A program made the translations under genes and the position numbers. Positions 27,215-36,051 of a stretch of 64,000 nucleotides of DNA are shown here, in pieces (the first letter of the stretch is position 1; each line of letters begins with the position of its first letter). The DNA lies in assembly GCF_021390435.2 (NCBI RefSeq), contig NZ_JAJVCN010000004.1, positions 662,501-726,500 on the forward strand. Direction: 5' to 3'. Source of the DNA: Kibdelosporangium philippinense. Lineage in GTDB: Bacteria; Actinomycetota; Actinomycetes; Mycobacteriales; Pseudonocardiaceae. Under the pieces are notes generated by a model. The model did not search any database and was not told the DNA's origin. It saw only the letters and a program-made list of their open reading frames with translations.

Positions 27215-27969
27215 TTACCAGCCGAGTCGATAGAACTCGAGCGATGTGATGATCCGGATGATGTTGGGGAGCTCGGAAAGGCGTCCTCGATAGCCGGTCG
27301 CAATCATCTTCCAGTTCTTGATATGCGCGATACATCGCTCGACGGCGGATCGAAGTGAGGAGATGAATTTATTGTTCACCTTGTCGCCAGCCGAGAGCTC
27401 GCCGCCCTGTGGCTTTTTGCGAGGCGTAATCGTGTGAGTGCCCTGATAGGCAGGGTCACCGATGACTGAGGTCTCGGCCAGAAGATCTTCCCAGTCACAC
27501 TCGGCGAACGCTTTCCGGTCATGCATCGAGCCAGGCAGAGGGGCGGATATTCCCAGCAGGCCTCCCTCCGTATCGGCGGCGACCTGGATGTTCAGCCCCG
27601 CGCGGCGCCGCTTGCCGGAGAAGTTGTCTTCGTGACCAGCACGGTTGCCGGTCGGGACATCGGTTCCGTCGACCAGGACGAGCCGGCCGCGGATGGCCTC
27701 CTTGAGGTTTGGAATGTGCAGGCACAGGGCCTGCCCAATCAATGGGAGAATGCCTCGATAGATCCGCGATACGGTCGACTGACTGACGCCGAACAGATCG
27801 CCCACGGCCGCCTGGTTCAGATTCTGTCGGACGTACACCAAAGTGATCACGACAGCGCGATACAGTCCCACGGTCGGAGGCCACGCTTGGTTCTCATGGC
27901 ATTGGATGATCTGCCAGATGCGCGCGACAAGCTCCTGGATCTGGTCAGCAGCAAGCCCTGTAGTAGACT
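27215..27969 (-). pseudogene. IS5-like transposase, copy 2, N-terminus severed by nested IS
   Basis: Near-identical to the copy at 24246-25010 with D, D and E motifs all present (LVLVDGTDVP, VIGDPAYQG, SAVERCIAHIKNW). The insertion at 27970 falls in codon 5, so only the first four or five codons (on the far side, 28982-28993) are separated. An internal GTG/ATG start downstream might still give a product lacking the N-terminal tip. Confidence 0.85.
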
Positions 27970-28981
27970 GAGGTGATCTCAGCGACTTTCACGCGATCTT
28001 GCCGTGTTCGAAATGCGTGAGGACAAGGGCGGCTTTGACGATGTCGCCGATCTTGCTGGGGCTGGCGGTGAGATGCCGCAGGCTGCGCCAGCGTCCGGTG
28101 AGTAGGGCGAAACCACGTTCGCCCAGACACCGTAGGCCACGCAGCAGAGCGTTGCGTGTGCGGGTGTCCACGTCGAGGACCTGGCCATCGGCAGGCTGTT
28201 TGACCGGGGTGTGCACGCCGATGCCGGCACCGTCGTAGCCGCCATCGGCCAGCGTCGGCAGATCAAGGTGCGAGGCGGCCCAGTACAGCGCACCCAGCAC
28301 ATGCTCGCGCGCCACGGTCAAGTCATGGAGTGAACCGGGCTCGACATCCGAGACCCACCACGGAAAACCGTCCGGCGCGCACAGCGCTTGGATGTTGCCG
28401 CCGTGCTCGCGGGCTTTGCCGGAGTACCACAGGTCGATCGGCTCGCCTTTCACGCTCAACGTTTTCTCGCTACAGCGATCGGCGGAGAAGACCTTTCCAT
28501 CGAGGATCACGTAGGCCGTGCCCTCATCCTTGGCCCGCTGCAGGGCCTCATGCAGGTCCGGCGCCTGCTCGGCGAGCACGATGACGACCTCATCCAAGTA
28601 GCGGTAGCCGGTGGCGCGGGAGATGCCGTGATCGCGAGCCAGGGCGGGGACGTCGGTGTTCTGCCGGAACCAGCGCAGGCCCAGCACCGCGTGGCGAAAG
28701 CAGGTCAACGCCCTGCTGTTCTTGCGGGTGCCGCGTCGGCGGCGTTCGGCGTGCAGCAGCCGGCTGAGGTAGAGGGCCAGTTCACGCGGGACATCGAGCA
28801 TGGCACGATACGCAATCACGGGGAGCCTTCTGGTCCGGACTTGATCTTCGCAATCCAGTTCTACCAAGGGCTCCCCGCCCATCTTTCCCCGGGTCTCACC
28901 ACTCCCCAGCACATCGACCAGCGCTCGTCCGAGCAGCTTCGCGGCTCAACAAACGAACCAGAATCTTGGTGAGATTACCTC
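27970..28981 (-). mobile_element. Nested IS (IS5-superfamily-like), 1,012 bp
   Basis: Terminal inverted repeats GAGGTGATCTCA (27970) and GAGGTAATCTCA read inward from 28981. A 3-bp target duplication ACT flanks it (27967-27969 and 28982-28984). The interrupted host sequence can be rebuilt exactly from copy 1. Confidence 0.9.
27989..28819 (-). CDS. Transposase of the nested IS
   Basis: A 276-residue transposase with an N-terminal helix-turn-helix (VPALARDHGISRATGYRYLDE), the first catalytic Asp in AYVILDGKVFSADR, the second in LPTLADGGYDGAGIG, and a later acidic/basic segment LGERGFALLTGRWRSLRHL, as in DDE_Tnp_4/IS5-group enzymes. GTG 28819 is chosen because GAAGG lies about 7 nt upstream. 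The frame is intact. Confidence 0.88.
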   Translation of the reverse strand: MIAYRAMLDVPRELALYLSRLLHAERRRRGTRKNSRALTCFRHAVLGLRWFRQNTDVPALARDHGISRATGYRYLDEVVIVLAEQAPDLHEALQRAKDEGTAYVILDGKVFSADRCSEKTLSVKGEPIDLWYSGKAREHGGNIQALCAPDGFPWWVSDVEPGSLHDLTVAREHVLGALYWAASHLDLPTLADGGYDGAGIGVHTPVKQPADGQVLDVDTRTRNALLRGLRCLGERGFALLTGRWRSLRHLTASPSKIGDIVKAALVLTHFEHGKIA

Positions 28982-29094
28982 ACTGATAACGCAACGACCC
29001 CGCCTGTAAGTTGTCTTCTGCGACAGGAAAACGATCTTACTTGCCTGGGGTCGTTGTCCTATTTTGAGGTGATCAAGTCGCCAGAATGACGCTC

Positions 29095-29265
29095 TTTGTC
29101 TTGAACTTGCCACGACGCCATGAACGGATACTTGCCGTCTGGCACTTCCGTACCACCGACGATATTCGTCTGCGGTGGCGGGGCGGCGTGTGCGACGCCC
29201 GGCAAACCGGTGAGGCCGACAGCCACCGCGGCTGCCGCTGCGATCATCGCAAATCTTGTTCGCAT
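29095..29265 (-). pseudogene. Trypsin-like serine protease (S1), only the N-terminus left
   Basis: ATG 29265 (GAGGA upstream) opens a signal peptide (MRTRFAMIAAAAAVAVGLTG to VAHA), a short propeptide PPPQTN, and the S1 activation motif IVGGTEVPDGKYPFMASWQV. The coding sequence stops at the IS5-like terminus (29094); the catalytic His, Asp and Ser regions are absent from the window. A secreted protease gene was therefore destroyed by IS insertion. Confidence 0.8.
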
Positions 29266-29532
29266 ATCGCGAAAATCCTCTCGTCGACGGCCCGTGCGGA
29301 CCGCCGCGAGTTCTATCGGGAACGAGATAAGCGGCGGATAAGCGTTCTTCTTTATCCGCATAGCCCTTTCGGGAGTACGGCGGCGCCGTGACCTGGCGGT
29401 CGAGCGGGGCGATCAGGCGGCACGACTACGCCACGTTGACCGTTTCCCACTGCCGAGGTCGACGGGAAACCCCTCCCGCGCGCGTCCATGGCCGACGCAC
29501 GCTGTCCACGATGCCAAGGGAAAGAGGTTCCG

Positions 29533-30006
29533 ATGGTGAGGAAAGCTCTGGGATTCATGGTGATCGCGTGCCTGGCGATGATATTCAGCGCTGGTACCGC
29601 TGGCGCCACCGACACAAGCCGTCCTGCACAGGCCGATGAGGAAGTCCTGGCGTCCTCGAAGTGCTCCGGCACTGCGGGGTACGGGGTGATCCGTTACCAA
29701 GTGTGTGTCCGGTACACCTGCAACGCCAGCGCGTGTGCCCATCAGGGGTACCTCGGTGTAATCAACACCGCGTCGAGTGCCCGGACCGTCAGGTGGAACC
29801 TTGACTGGAGCCGGATCGGTGCTCCGTGGCGCGACGACGACTCGGGTTCGGTGGCGCTCGCCGCTGGTCAGCAGCAAACCATCGACTCCGACACCATCGT
29901 CCGTACCGAGCCCTGCGGTTTCACGGGGCAGCGGCTGCTGACCGTCGGATACGGCTCCGGCACGAGTGCTCCGATCCAGGTCGAACAGTTCATGGCCTGC
30001 GCCTAG
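29533..30006 (+). CDS. Secreted Cys-containing protein of unknown function
   Basis: A 157-residue protein with a signal peptide (MVRKALGFMVIACLAMIFSA, cleavage near AGA-TD). The mature part has Cys residues in pairs (SSKCSGTAGYG, YQVCVRYTCNASACAHQ, EPCGFTGQ, MACA) suggesting several disulfides, and a beta-rich middle (TVRWNLDWSRIG). ATG 29533 has AAAGAGG upstream and removes a Cys-rich extension. I do not recognise the family. It converges on the sugar ABC operon across a hairpin. Confidence 0.65.
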   Translation: MVRKALGFMVIACLAMIFSAGTAGATDTSRPAQADEEVLASSKCSGTAGYGVIRYQVCVRYTCNASACAHQGYLGVINTASSARTVRWNLDWSRIGAPWRDDDSGSVALAAGQQQTIDSDTIVRTEPCGFTGQRLLTVGYGSGTSAPIQVEQFMACA

Positions 30007-30016
30007 TGTCGCATGC

Positions 30017-30052
30017 GCCCTCCGGCACGGTGGAAAAACCGGGTCGGAGGGC
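30017..30052. terminator. Hairpin between convergent genes
   Basis: GCCCTCCG (30017-30024) pairs with CGGAGGGC (30045-30052) across a 20-nt loop that itself holds GGT/ACC. It overlaps the space between the secreted protein gene and the permease gene, so it may serve both strands. Confidence 0.5.
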
Positions 30053-31006
30053 CTACTGCCGCAATGCTGCACTCCGCGCGTAAACCCAGGCGAGGGACAG
30101 GATGATGGCGCCGTACAGGATTTGTTTGACCGGCTCGTCGACGGTGAGCAGGTTGAGCATTGTGTCGAGTACGGCAAGGATCAGCGCGCCAAGGATCGTC
30201 CCGGTGTAGCCGCCGATGCCACCGAAGATCGACGTGCCGCCGATCACCGCGGCGGCGATGGACGGCAGCAGCGATGTTCCGGCGAGCTGAAGGTCGACTG
30301 ATCCGCTGCGGCCGCCGATGAGGATCCCGGCGACCGCGGCGAGCAGGGCGCACAAGGTATAGACAGCTGTCTCAACTTGCCAGATCCGGACGCCTGCGAG
30401 CCTGCACGCTTCCCGGTTGGCGCCGACGGCGTAGATCAGCCTGCCGAGGCCCGTGCGGCGCAGTCCGACAACGAGTGCGCTTCCCAGCAGCAGCCACACC
30501 AACAGGTTCCACGGGATGGGGCCGATGATCGTGCCGCCGCCGAGTTCGAGCACGAGTTCGGACATCCGCGTCGCGCCGCCGAGGAAAGTCTGGCTGCCCA
30601 CGGTCAGCAGACCCGTCAGGATGCCGGACATGCCGAGCGTCATGATCAACGGGTTGACCCCGAACACACCGATGGCCAAGCCGTTCACCAGGCCGACTCC
30701 GAGGCCGACGAGCAGCCCGGACGTGATGGCGATGGCGGGCCCCTGCGAGGATTGCACGCCCGCGACATACGCAGCCGCGGTGGCGGTCATCGCGACCGAC
30801 AGGTCGATTCCGCCGGTGAGCATGCACAGCGTCTGCCCGCCGGCGAGCAACGCGAGCGGCGCGGTGACCAGCAGGGTGTTGCGGAGCTGGTCCAGGCTGA
30901 GGAAATTGCTGTCGATCAAGCCGTTGGCCACGATCAAAGCCACCAAAACCCCGGCAAGGGCAAGCATCGAACGGTCGGCGCCAGCGACTCGGTTCAGCGT
31001 GGTCAT
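30053..31006 (-). CDS. Sugar ABC transporter permease 2 (RbsC-like)
   Basis: A 317-residue BPD_transp_2-type permease with about nine hydrophobic helices and the conserved GGIDLSVAMTATAAAYVAG segment seen in ribose/xylose/inositol permeases, plus a late FGGIGGYTGTILGALIL loop that contacts the ATPase. ATG 31006 is chosen because GGAGG precedes it by about 6 nt; it overlaps the upstream permease stop by 4 bp. Last gene of the uptake operon; forms a heterodimer with permease 1, by family knowledge. Confidence 0.9.
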   Translation of the reverse strand: MTTLNRVAGADRSMLALAGVLVALIVANGLIDSNFLSLDQLRNTLLVTAPLALLAGGQTLCMLTGGIDLSVAMTATAAAYVAGVQSSQGPAIAITSGLLVGLGVGLVNGLAIGVFGVNPLIMTLGMSGILTGLLTVGSQTFLGGATRMSELVLELGGGTIIGPIPWNLLVWLLLGSALVVGLRRTGLGRLIYAVGANREACRLAGVRIWQVETAVYTLCALLAAVAGILIGGRSGSVDLQLAGTSLLPSIAAAVIGGTSIFGGIGGYTGTILGALILAVLDTMLNLLTVDEPVKQILYGAIILSLAWVYARSAALRQ

Positions 31007-31968
31007 GCCGACCTCCTGGTCCGCAGGAGTCCACCGGCCAGTACGACAAGCACAAGCAGCAGCCCGTTGATGACCTGCCCATAGGATGGATCGACGCCAA
31101 GGCCGAGCATGATGTTCGGAATCAGGTACAGGCACCAGACGGCGATCACCGGCCCGAGCAGCCCGCCGACACCGCCGGTCAACGCCACTCCGCCCAAAAC
31201 GATGGCGGCCACGGAGGTGAGCGTTGACGTCATCGCGATGGTCGCTTGTGGACTGCCGCCCGCTGTGAAGGCGGTGACAGCGATCCCGGCCAGCCCACTG
31301 AACAAGCCGGCTACAGTGTATGTGATCACCTTGGTACGCAAGGGATCCACACCGGACAGGTACGCGGCATCGCTGTCACTGCCGACAGCGTAGATCGCGA
31401 TCCCGGCCCGGGAACGGCGCAATGGCGTCCACATCACCAGAAGCGGGACCAGCAAGCACAGCAAAGCTGGCCACCAGTCGCTGCCGGAACCGAGCACGAG
31501 TGCCTGGAATCCCTCGGAAGTTCCGCCACCAGGCGCCCGAAGTACGAACAGTGCCGCGCCGCCCCACATGAAGCTCGTTGCCAGCGTCACGATGATGTCC
31601 GGGATCCCGGAAGCGCGTATGGCCAGGCCAGTGAGCGCGCCGATCGTGGCGGCGACGACCAAGCAGCCGACCGCGATCAACAACGAACCGCTGAGGCTGG
31701 TTTCTTCCATCAACCGCGCCGACAGGCAGTTGACCAACACCATCACGGCGCCGACGGACAGGTCGATGCCGCCACCGATCACGACAATCGCCTGTGCCAT
31801 GGCCAAATACGCCAATGCCAGCGTCGAAGCGAGCATTGTCTGGATCTCGAACGCGCCGAAACCTGCGGTCTGGCCAGCGTTCCACGCCAGCAGCATGGCG
31901 AACAACACGATCACGGCACCGGTCCACGCGTGCCGGTGGATGACGCGCGACGCGGCGGGGGCTGTCAT
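31003..31968 (-). CDS. Sugar ABC transporter permease 1 (RbsC-like)
   Basis: A 321-residue permease related to its neighbour, with GGGIDLSVGAVMVLVNCLSA in the middle and LTGGVGGLLGPVIAV near the end. The start overlaps the ATPase stop by 4 bp and its stop overlaps permease 2 by 4 bp, so the three are translationally coupled. Substrate not determined; the linked Gfo/Idh/MocA gene suggests a sugar or polyol such as inositol or a pentose. Confidence 0.9.
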   Translation of the reverse strand: MTAPAASRVIHRHAWTGAVIVLFAMLLAWNAGQTAGFGAFEIQTMLASTLALAYLAMAQAIVVIGGGIDLSVGAVMVLVNCLSARLMEETSLSGSLLIAVGCLVVAATIGALTGLAIRASGIPDIIVTLATSFMWGGAALFVLRAPGGGTSEGFQALVLGSGSDWWPALLCLLVPLLVMWTPLRRSRAGIAIYAVGSDSDAAYLSGVDPLRTKVITYTVAGLFSGLAGIAVTAFTAGGSPQATIAMTSTLTSVAAIVLGGVALTGGVGGLLGPVIAVWCLYLIPNIMLGLGVDPSYGQVINGLLLVLVVLAGGLLRTRRSA

Positions 31969-33459
31969 CGCGGATCGGCAAGCGTGTCGGCGAGGCCGTG
32001 TGCCGCGTTGAGCAGCGTGGCCTCGTCAGCCTCGCTCGCAGGCATCTCAGCGGCGACGCGGCCATCGAAGAGCACCAGCACCCGGTCGCAAGCCAGTGGG
32101 ATCTCACGTAGTTCGCTGGTGAACATCAGCACCGAATTGCCCGCGGCGGCCAGTTCGCCGAACAGGTCGTAGATCTGATGCTTGGTGCCGACATCGATGC
32201 CGCGGGTCGGGTCGTAGCACAGCAAACTGGCGAAGCCGCCGACCAGCCAGCGCCCGATGGCCACTTTCTGCTGGTTGCCGCCGGACAACCGGCGGACCTG
32301 ATCCTGCGCCCTCGTGTCGATGGACAGCCGGTCGATCGTCTCGGTGACCTGCTGTCGCTCACGGTCAGCGTTGATCCATCCCCAACGGCGTGGCGCGGCG
32401 TAGCGGGCGATCGCGAGGTTTTCCCGCACCGAACGTTGGGGCAACAGCGCGTGCCGACGGTCGGACGGTACCAGGGTGAGTCCGTGCCGGATCGCTTGCC
32501 GGGGATGGCGGGCGACCAACCGTTGCCCGTCAACGAAAATCTCGCCGCCCGCGGCATGACGGTCGCCAGCCAACATCGCGAACAACTCGTCCTGGCCCTG
32601 TCCTTCCAGCCCGGTGATGCCCAGTACTTCACCTTTGGCCAACGTGAAGGACACGTCACGCACCCGCCGGCCCCCAGTAAACCCAGCACCGGACAGCTCG
32701 CGCACCCGCAACGCCGGTTCGCCTGGCAGTACATGGGAAGTACGCACCACTTGCTGTGGCTGGGTGACCGCCAACGCGGCACGCTCGCCGAGCATGGCCG
32801 CCACGATGTGCTGCTCGGTGGCTTCGGCGGTGGGATGGGTGACGACGTTGCGGCCGTCACGCAGCACGGTCACCCGGTCGCAGATCTCCTGGACCTCCAA
32901 CAGCCTGTGGGAGATGAAAAGCACGGACTGGCCCGTGTCCCTGGCCCGTCGGATCGCGGTGAACACGCGGTCGGCGTAGTCGGCGGGCAGGGCAGCCGTC
33001 ATCTCGTCGAGCAACAGCAACTTGGGTTCGTGTGCCAATGCGCGCGCCAGGTCGAGCATTCGCAGTAACGGCAACGGTAATCCGCGCGCCAGCGAACCAA
33101 GTTCGACATCGTCGAGGCCGAGTTCGCCAAGCCTGCGCCGAAACGCGCCCCGATCGGTACCGGTGAGCCGGAGGTTCTCGGCCACCGTGAGGTCGGGGAC
33201 GAACGCCGGATCTTGGAAGACCGGCGCGATGCCGCTTGCGCGTGCCTTGGCGGGGGGAGCGGAGCCGGACCGGGCGGCCGGCGACTTCGACAACTCCGCC
33301 GTCGGGCTGCAGCACCCCGCTCAGGATTTTGACGAGCGTGCTTTTGCCACCCCCGTTGGCGCCCACCAGAGCATGGACCTCGCCCGGCGTCACTGTGAGG
33401 TCGACCGACTGCAGGGCCGCCACCGGTCCGTACCGCTTGGCGACCCCGCGAGTGTCCAA
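31965..33459 (-). pseudogene. Sugar ABC transporter ATPase (RbsA-like), single-base frameshift
   Basis: A two-domain ATPase. The first frame (start uncertain, probably TTG 33459) has AKRYGPVAALQSVDL and the Walker A GANGGGKSTLVKILSG up to GRPVRLRSP. The match then moves to the other frame, AKARASGIAPVFQDPAFVPD, which continues through LLLLDEMTAALP (Walker B), the second domain with the degenerate Walker A GLEGQGQDELFAML, and RLSGGNQQKVAIGRWL (signature). Removing one base from the G6 run at 33252-33257 (C6 on the coding strand) restores one frame. This may be a sequencing error, a phase-variable tract or a real inactivation. Confidence 0.8.
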
Positions 33460-33475
33460 AAGTGACTCGGTGATG

Positions 33476-34531
33476 TCAGTCTCCCGGGCCCTTGCAAGCA
33501 AACAATTGTTCAGGCGTGTAGTCGGTGTACGGCTTCACTTCGACCTGTGAGCTGTACGTCGGATCCCGGTCGGGGAAGTAGTTCTTCCGCAACTGGTCCT
33601 TGGCCGACTGGAAGTCCCAGACCTGCGGGGTGAGCAACGCTTCGCGCGGCATCTGCTTGCCGTCCAACACATCCAGTGCGATCGACGTGCCGACCCCGCC
33701 GATGGTCGCCGGGTTGGTCACCGCGGCACCGTTGAGCCCGTTGCCGTTCAAGGTGAGCAGCTGGTTGATGAACTCGTTGTTGTCGGCGCCGACGATCGGC
33801 ACGAACGGCTTGTTCAGCGTCTGGAACGACCGGACAACCGTGTAGTCGATGCCGGAGGTCCAGACACCGTCGATCTTGGTTGACGAGTTCAGCAGATCCA
33901 GCGCCTGCTGCCCGCCCTTCGAGTAGTCCCAGCCGGTGAAGACCTCCTTGACCACCTTGATGCCGGGATACTTCGCGATCGCCTCGGTGAACCCCTTGTG
34001 CCGGTCGTCATCGGCCGGGACACCGGCGATGCCGCGCATTTCGACCACGTTGCCGTTGCCGCCCAATGCTTTGGCGAGCCATTCGCCGCCGAGCCTGCCG
34101 TAGGCAACCTGGTCGTTGGTTGCCGTGTACGCGGTCGGCTCGCTGACCGCCTGGTCCACCGAGACCACCACGATGTCTTTTTCCTTGGCCTGCTTGATAA
34201 CCGGGTTGAGCTTCTCCCGATCGGACGGGTTGACGATGATCGCGTTGACCCCTTGCGAGATCAGGCTGCGCAGATCGGCGATCTGTTCGGTCGGGCCGCC
34301 GTTGCGGTTGGCGACGACAACCTTGCTGACCTTGCCGCTGGCCAGTGCCTCGGCCTTGACCGCGCAGATCATCTCCTCCCGCCAGCCGTTGCCGACCAGC
34401 GTGTTGCTCACCCCGATCACGTACTTGCGGTCACCGTCAGTGCTGTTCGGTTCGCCGCAGGCCACAAGGCCTGCCGTGACGAGCCCCAAGATCGCGGGGG
34501 TGACTGCCCGACGTGCGCCATTCCAGACCAT
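33476..34531 (-). CDS. Sugar-binding lipoprotein of ABC transporter
   Basis: A 351-residue solute-binding protein of the Peripla_BP_4 (ribose/galactose) type. The lipobox LVAC places the lipidated Cys at residue 25. The domain opens YVIGVSNTLVGNGWREEMIC, has GVNAIIVNPSDREKLNP and VVVSVDQAVSEP in the N-lobe, and GVWTSGIDYTVVRSFQ in the C-lobe. ATG 34531 has GGGAGGGAAG upstream. Located between the dehydrogenase and the ATPase in the operon. Confidence 0.9.
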   Translation of the reverse strand: MVWNGARRAVTPAILGLVTAGLVACGEPNSTDGDRKYVIGVSNTLVGNGWREEMICAVKAEALASGKVSKVVVANRNGGPTEQIADLRSLISQGVNAIIVNPSDREKLNPVIKQAKEKDIVVVSVDQAVSEPTAYTATNDQVAYGRLGGEWLAKALGGNGNVVEMRGIAGVPADDDRHKGFTEAIAKYPGIKVVKEVFTGWDYSKGGQQALDLLNSSTKIDGVWTSGIDYTVVRSFQTLNKPFVPIVGADNNEFINQLLTLNGNGLNGAAVTNPATIGGVGTSIALDVLDGKQMPREALLTPQVWDFQSAKDQLRKNYFPDRDPTYSSQVEVKPYTDYTPEQLFACKGPGD

Positions 34532-34606
34532 CTCCGCTTCCCTCCCTTGGGGAGCAGTTGTCCAGACCTGCGAAGCGATCAGCGTAGGGCCGGGTTTTTG
34601 AGCAGG

Positions 34607-35818
34607 TCAAGGACCATCTGGTTGATCGCAGACGAGGCGATCTTCGAACTCGCCGGTCTGTTCGTCCTTGAGGATCAGCTTGATTCGGCCATCCGGCAGG
34701 GTCTCCCGTTTGATCACGGTACGTCCGTCGTGCGTGGCGGCGGTGCGTGTCACCCGCGGTGTGCTGCCCGCGCGCCACTGGACATCGATGGGCTCCCATG
34801 ACCGCGAGGCGACCGATCGGTAGCAGGCGTCCATGATCGCGTTGACCACGTACCCGTCGTAGAACGTCTCGGTCGGCTGGGTGCCTTGGTCGAGCGCGTC
34901 GAACATGTCCGTGAACATGTCCACGTAACCAAGTTCGCCGATCTCGTCGCCGACCGGGTAGATCCAGCCGGACTCGGACTCGGCCTTCTCGGCGACGTAA
35001 CCGCCACCGCCGCTGGAGAACATCTCGAAACCGGTGCGCAGGAAGTGGTTGAGCCAGATCGTGCCCTCGCTGCCCTGCACCTCGTCGTGCAGGTCCATCC
35101 CGCCGCGGAACGTCCACGACACCTCGAACTGGCCGATCGCGCCGCTGTCGAACTTCACCAGCCCGACCGCGTTGTCCTCGGCCTCGATGGGGTGCACCAA
35201 AGTGTCCGCCCAGCACATCACCTCGACCGGCCGGTTGCCCTTGCCGACGAACCCGCGAATGATCTCGACGCAGTGGCAGCCAAGGTCAACGATCGCGCCG
35301 CCGCCTGCCTTCCGCGTGTCCCAGAACCAGGCACTGTGCGGACCAGGATGCGTTTCGCGGGAGCGCACCCACAGCACATCGCCGACCGCGCCACGGCGCA
35401 CGGCTTCGACGGCCTTGAGCGTCTTCGGTGTGTAGACAAGGTCTTCGAGGTACCCAGCGAACACTCCCGCGTTCTCAACGATGTCTAGGATCCGCTTTGC
35501 CTCCTCGGCCGTGCGTCCCAACGGTTTGGTGCACAACACGGCCTTGCCTGCCGCCGCGGACAATGCGACGGCTTCCTCGTGCAGATCGTTCGGCAGGCCG
35601 ATGACCACGATGTCGGTATCGGGGTGCTCGATGGCCGCGCGCAGATCCGTGGTGTGGTGCGGGATTTCCCAGCGTTGCGCGAACGCTGCGGCACGCTCCG
35701 CTGACCGGGAATATGCGACCGTGACCTGGTCCATGCCACGCCGTCCGGACAACGCCGTCGCGTAGAAGTCACCGATGAGCCCGGTGCCGAGCAAGCTGAT
35801 CCGGTGTGCGCTACCCAC
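34607..35818 (-). CDS. Gfo/Idh/MocA-family oxidoreductase
   Basis: A 403-residue NAD(P)-dependent dehydrogenase. The N-terminal Rossmann fold has ISLLGTGLIGDFYATAL (GxGxIG), followed by DIVVIGLPNDLHEEA and the catalytic-region KAVLCTKPLGRTAEEAK (Lys of the CxKP motif). A C-terminal beta-sheet domain follows, with a Cys/His-rich IVDLGCHCVEIIRGF. GTG 35818 is chosen because AGGAGGTGCAG is directly upstream. As first gene of the uptake operon it probably oxidises the imported sugar or polyol (inference). Confidence 0.88.
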   Translation of the reverse strand: MGSAHRISLLGTGLIGDFYATALSGRRGMDQVTVAYSRSAERAAAFAQRWEIPHHTTDLRAAIEHPDTDIVVIGLPNDLHEEAVALSAAAGKAVLCTKPLGRTAEEAKRILDIVENAGVFAGYLEDLVYTPKTLKAVEAVRRGAVGDVLWVRSRETHPGPHSAWFWDTRKAGGGAIVDLGCHCVEIIRGFVGKGNRPVEVMCWADTLVHPIEAEDNAVGLVKFDSGAIGQFEVSWTFRGGMDLHDEVQGSEGTIWLNHFLRTGFEMFSSGGGGYVAEKAESESGWIYPVGDEIGELGYVDMFTDMFDALDQGTQPTETFYDGYVVNAIMDACYRSVASRSWEPIDVQWRAGSTPRVTRTAATHDGRTVIKRETLPDGRIKLILKDEQTGEFEDRLVCDQPDGP

Positions 35819-35910
35819 CTGCACCTCCTGAGCCGTGTCGTACGTACCTACATACCGAGTTCTCCGTTCCAGCACAATGAGTTCGGTGCTGAACCGGAAG
35901 GTGTGCATGG

Positions 35911-36002
35911 CACTAAACTGATCACAAGTCGATGGCTGGTCATCTTGTTGACTGAGCGTGACGGTGGTGGCTATGCTCTCGTCACGGTCAGTTTAGTGAT
36001 CA
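35911..36002. promoter_or_regulatory. Inverted 10-bp repeats in divergent intergenic region
   Basis: ACTAAACTGA at 35912-35921 and its complement TCAGTTTAGT at 35989-35998, each next to a TGATCA-like hexamer, lie between the divergent dehydrogenase and histidine kinase genes. This arrangement suits a pair of operator sites for a shared regulator, possibly the LuxR-type response regulator encoded nearby. Confidence 0.4.
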
Positions 36003-36051
36003 GGCTTGCCGGTCACCATTATCTTGCTGATCAGGGGGAGGTGAGGGGGCA

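Larger units (their letters stand above)
27197..29094 (-). mobile_element. IS5-family-like element, copy 2, split by a nested IS
   Basis: Same terminal repeats as copy 1 (GAGCGTTATTC at 27197; the inner-facing right end shows GAGCGTCATTC). Total length 1,898 bp equals 883 bp plus the 1,012-bp nested element plus a 3-bp target duplication. It lies inverted relative to copy 1, so the two frame a ~2.2-kb segment with the MFS gene. Confidence 0.9.
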
